Notes under the pieces: model-generated | Seen by the model: the letters and a program-made list of their open reading frames with translations, nothing else | Database searches by the model: none | What the model was told of the DNA's origin: nothing | DNA from: Rhodospirillales bacterium | GTDB taxonomy: Bacteria; Pseudomonadota; Alphaproteobacteria; Rhodospirillales; Casp-alpha2 | Length of the DNA: 38,062 bases | Direction of reading: 5' to 3' | NCBI GenBank assembly: GCA_013203595.1 | Contig: JABMNT010000274.1 | Span: forward strand, 1-38,062 | Translations under genes and position numbers: made by a program | Shown here: positions 35,191 to 38,062 of the stretch, in pieces | Numbering within the stretch: the stretch's first letter is position 1 | Layout of the letters: each line of letters begins with the position of its first letter

Positions 35191-36455
35191 AACAACAGGT
35201 CCTTTGCCTTGCCAAGGGCCGCGATCAGGCGGTCCACATCATCAGACGTATTATAAAGCCCGAACGACGCACGCACGGTGCCGACCACGCCGAGGCGGTC
35301 CATCAGCGGCTCGGCGCAATGGTGTCCAACCCGGGTGGCAACACCCTGGCGGTCGAGCACGGCGGCCACATCAAAGGGATGAGCCCCGTCCAGCAAAAAC
35401 GAAATGATCGCCGCCTTGTCGTGAGCCTGGCCGACAATCCGCACACCGCCCAGATCCTCGATCCGGCTATTGGCATAAGCCAGCAAACCCTGTTCATGGG
35501 CCGCGATATTATCCATCCCGAGCCCGCTCACATAACGGATCGCCGCACCCAGACCGATGACCTGGGCAATGGGTGGGGTTCCCGCCTCAAACCGGTGCGG
35601 CGGTTCCTTGAAGGTGGTGCCGCTGAAGCTGACCTTCTCGATCATGTCACCACCGCCCTGATAGGGCGGCATCGCGCTCAGGACCTCGGCTTTGCCATAG
35701 AGCACACCGACACCGCTTGGGCCATAGAGCTTGTGTCCGGTGAACCCGTAGAAATCGCAATCCAGGTCCTGCACATCGACTCCGTGATGGACAATGCCCT
35801 GGGCTCCATCGATCAGCACCAGCGCGCCTGCGGCGTGGGCCAGACGGATCACTTCTTTGACCGGAACGATGGTTCCCAATACGTTGGAAACTTCGGTAAT
35901 CGCCACCAGTTTGGTTTTCGGCGACAGCAGTTGCTTGAAGGAGTCCAGCAGGAACTCGCCGTTTTCATCAATGGGGGCGACCTTGATGGTAATCCCGATT
36001 TCCGTTTCCAGCAGTTGCCAGGGAACGATATTGGCGTGGTGCTCCATTTCACTGACGATCACTTCATCGCCGGCCTTCAGGAACTTGCGGCCCCAGGTCT
36101 GGGCCACCAGATTGATCGATTCAGTAACGCTTGATGTGATCACCACATTGTTTTCGCTGGGCGCATTGATAAAGCCGGCAATATCGGCGCGCACCGCCTC
36201 ATAGGCATCCGTGCAGCGCTGACTCAGAAAATGGGCGCCGCGATGGACGTTGGAATAATAGGTTTCGTAGCATTCGCGCACCGCATCGATAACCACCTGC
36301 GGTTTCTGTGCGCTGGCGCCACTGTCGAGAAAGACCAGGGATTTTCCGTAGACCTTCTGTTTCAGGATCGGAAAATCCCTGCGCACCCTTTCCACATCAA
36401 AGGCGGCCAGAGAATTGCTGCCCGGCGCGGCGTCGATGGAGACGACCTTGTTCAT
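35187..36455 (-). CDS. sufS: Cysteine desulfurase SufS
   Basis: A 422-residue PLP enzyme that removes sulfur from cysteine. The PLP lysine is K242 in FTGHKLYGP, the active cysteine is C380 in GHHCAEPLM, and the EMEHHANIVPW block is group II. The frame is open to 36485, but ATG 36455 has GGAGG 5 bases upstream and forms an ATGA overlap with the sufD stop, so it is the likely start. It lies between sufD and sufE. Confidence 0.97.
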   Translation of the reverse strand: MNKVVSIDAAPGSNSLAAFDVERVRRDFPILKQKVYGKSLVFLDSGASAQKPQVVIDAVRECYETYYSNVHRGAHFLSQRCTDAYEAVRADIAGFINAPSENNVVITSSVTESINLVAQTWGRKFLKAGDEVIVSEMEHHANIVPWQLLETEIGITIKVAPIDENGEFLLDSFKQLLSPKTKLVAITEVSNVLGTIVPVKEVIRLAHAAGALVLIDGAQGIVHHGVDVQDLDCDFYGFTGHKLYGPSGVGVLYGKAEVLSAMPPYQGGGDMIEKVSFSGTTFKEPPHRFEAGTPPIAQVIGLGAAIRYVSGLGMDNIAAHEQGLLAYANSRIEDLGGVRIVGQAHDKAAIISFLLDGAHPFDVAAVLDRQGVATRVGHHCAEPLMDRLGVVGTVRASFGLYNTSDDVDRLIAALGKAKDLLL

Positions 36456-37804
36456 GCCTGCCTCCATTCGTCGGAAAGGAAACATTGCGCCGGCAACCAG
36501 TGAATAACCTGGCTGGCCATGGCTTCGCGTACCCGGACATCGGATATCTCCTCGAGCGCTTCGGCAATGAAGGACTGGATCAGCAGGTTGCGGGCCAGCG
36601 CCTCGGGGATGCCACGCGAACGCAGATAGAACAGCGCGGTTTCATCGATCTGGCCGGTTGTGCAGCCATGCGAACATTTGACGTCGTCGGCATAAATCTC
36701 GAGCTCCGGCTTGGCATCCATTTCGGCCCGGTCGCTCAGCAGCAGGGCGCGTGACATCTGGTGACCATCGGTGCGCTGGGCGTCCTTGTGGACCACCAGT
36801 TTACCCTGGAACACGCCACGCGATTCATCATTTAAAACCCCCTTGAAGACTTCGCGCGCGGTGGTGTCGGGGACCAGATGATCGATGATTGTGGTGTTGT
36901 CGCAATGCTCGCGGGCTTTCATCAGATAGGCGCCGCTCAGATTGCAGTGGCCGCCCCGGCCTTCCAGGCGAACCCGGGTTTCCGTACGCACCAACCGCCC
37001 GCCGATGGCCAGATTGAAGGATTCATAAGTGGCATCACGACCGACGGTGACGTTGACCGCCGACAGATGAATGGCTTCCAGACAATCGGCCTGAATGGTG
37101 TAATGGCGAAGGATGGCGCCGTCGCCGACCTGGATGTCGGTTACCCCGTTATTAAAATAGGCACCGGCCTTGATCCCGGCGTGGCGCTTGATCAGGGTGG
37201 CCTGACTGCCGGGCTCGAGCACGAACAGGTTGCGGGGATGGCGGTAGATGGGGGATTCCGTACCGCCATTTAAATAGACGATCTCGATCGGTTCGGTAAC
37301 GACCACCCCTTTGGCGACCCGGAACACGGTCCCGCTTTCCATCATCGCCGCGTTCAATGCGGAGAACCCCTGATCGTAGCCGGGTTCACGGGCTGTCAAA
37401 TGGGCTTCGATATATGCCGGGTCGCTTTCCAGGACCTGGGCCATGGGTTCCAGCGATACCCCGGCGGGCAAGCCATCAAGGCGCGACAGTTCCGGCCGGA
37501 TAATCCCGTTCACGTAAACCAGGCGAATGGAATCAGAGGCACCCGGGAAAAATTCCGGCACGGCCCGCACCCGGACCTGTCCGTCTTCCCAGTTGGCGGC
37601 GCGAAAATCTGTATCAGCGAAAACCGGCAGGCGTGTATATTTCCAGCTTTCGGTTTTTACCGTCGGCAGTCCGATTCTGGCGAACTGTTCAATACCGGTA
37701 ACGCGCCGGGCATCGAGCCACGGCAGGGCCGCTCCCGGCAAGCGGTCTTTGACGGAGCCGAAGTGGTCGACATAGTGTTGCGTTGGATTCAGGGTTTTGC
37801 TCAT
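36452..37804 (-). CDS. sufD: Fe-S cluster scaffold subunit SufD
   Basis: A 450-residue SufB/SufD-fold protein: a helical N-terminus, a central right-handed beta-helix (with NLAIGGRLVRTETRVRLEG) and a C-terminal SufC-contacting part with the family-typical DDVKCSHGCTTGQIDETALF and LRSRGIPEALARNLL. SufD forms the SufBC2D scaffold with the products of the neighbouring genes. It starts 18 bases after sufC and overlaps sufS by 4 bases. Confidence 0.96.
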   Translation of the reverse strand: MSKTLNPTQHYVDHFGSVKDRLPGAALPWLDARRVTGIEQFARIGLPTVKTESWKYTRLPVFADTDFRAANWEDGQVRVRAVPEFFPGASDSIRLVYVNGIIRPELSRLDGLPAGVSLEPMAQVLESDPAYIEAHLTAREPGYDQGFSALNAAMMESGTVFRVAKGVVVTEPIEIVYLNGGTESPIYRHPRNLFVLEPGSQATLIKRHAGIKAGAYFNNGVTDIQVGDGAILRHYTIQADCLEAIHLSAVNVTVGRDATYESFNLAIGGRLVRTETRVRLEGRGGHCNLSGAYLMKAREHCDNTTIIDHLVPDTTAREVFKGVLNDESRGVFQGKLVVHKDAQRTDGHQMSRALLLSDRAEMDAKPELEIYADDVKCSHGCTTGQIDETALFYLRSRGIPEALARNLLIQSFIAEALEEISDVRVREAMASQVIHWLPAQCFLSDEWRQA

Positions 37805-37822
37805 GGGTTTTGTTCCCCCCGC

Positions 37823-38062
37823 CTATTCAGCGGCTACGCCATATTCGGCATAACCTTTTTCTTCCAGCTCATGAGCCAGTTCCTTGCCACCGGAGCGCTG
37901 GATCTTTCCGTGCGCCAGAACATGCACGAAATCAGGAACGATATAATCGAGCAACCGCTGATAATGGGTAATCACCATAATCGCCCGGTCCTTGGAACGC
38001 AGTTGATTGACGCCTTCGGAAACGACTTTCAGGGCATCGATATCGAGGCCTGAATCGGTTTC
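37823..38062 (-). CDS. sufC: Fe-S assembly ATPase SufC (C-terminal part only)
   Basis: The last 79 residues of SufC. The visible part begins at [12 protein letters not shown], the D-loop after Walker B in the SufC form, and goes on to the switch histidine in [14 protein letters not shown] and the C-terminal [20 protein letters not shown]. The 5' part, and presumably sufB, lie beyond the right edge. SufC is the ATPase of the SufBCD scaffold. Confidence 0.96.
   Translation of the reverse strand, partial: ETDSGLDIDALKVVSEGVNQLRSKDRAIMVITHYQRLLDYIVPDFVHVLAHGKIQRSGGKELAHELEEKGYAEYGVAAE

Noticed and set aside
1-38062. CRISPR arrays, tRNA/rRNA genes, insertion sequences and phage attachment sites
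   Set aside because: No evenly spaced direct repeats, transposase or integrase frames, or tRNA cloverleaf patterns were seen when reading both strands.

Overview
The window looks like an alphaproteobacterial chromosome, most likely of Rhodospirillales-like affinity. The evidence is the moderately high GC of most genes, a Suf operon that includes SufT, small proteins of the DUF599 and DUF983 families, an Atm1-type ABC exporter, and an Hpt/response-regulator gene pair. This lineage call is an inference from gene content, not from a marker gene. No phage, insertion sequence, CRISPR array, tRNA or rRNA gene was recognised.

Layout. 1-4059: surface polysaccharide genes, namely a partial protein made of two tandem GT4 glycosyltransferase modules and, divergent from it, a heparinase II/III-type lyase. 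4027-7128: two divergent M20-family genes, one with a mostly lost metal site and one canonical (argE-type), the latter overlapping a left-handed beta-helix gene. 7145-7651: a small exported molybdopterin-fold protein. 7830-11968: a thiamine-pyrimidine salvage operon, with promoter, TPP riboswitch, thiD, thiY, tenA, thiZ and thiX. ThiXYZ imports a formylaminopyrimidine-type thiamine breakdown product, TenA hydrolyses the amino-pyrimidine to HMP, and ThiD phosphorylates HMP for thiamine synthesis.

12133-20117: a CHASE hybrid histidine kinase, guaA, a tiny Pmp3/YqaE membrane protein, slyX, an Hpt plus response-regulator pair, and an Atm1-like ABC exporter. 20118-22756: an AT-richer stretch with a periplasmic-binding-domain histidine kinase. 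It is followed by a decayed fragment of the upstream ABC exporter gene. 22757-26921: lrgAB, an NAD-dependent epimerase, mnmA and a DUF599 protein. 27053-31869: a DUF983 protein and a three-gene ABC efflux-type operon (ATPase, FtsX permease, HlyD/MacA adaptor). 31870-33538: an AT-rich spacer holding a DUF983 gene fossil, a repeat array and a possible 35-codon cistron coupled to a small membrane protein, followed by a DEDDh exonuclease. 33605-38062: the suf operon on the minus strand (sufC-sufD-sufS-sufE-sufT-sufA-ferredoxin), with sufB presumably just outside.

Most of the window is ordinary core and accessory metabolism. The observations most worth a second look are the 381-residue-period tandem glycosyltransferase, the M20 protein lacking most metal ligands, the riboswitch expression platform with visible competing pairings, the two gene fossils of nearby genes, and the small coupled ORF at 32331. 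I did not find a clearly new multi-gene system.
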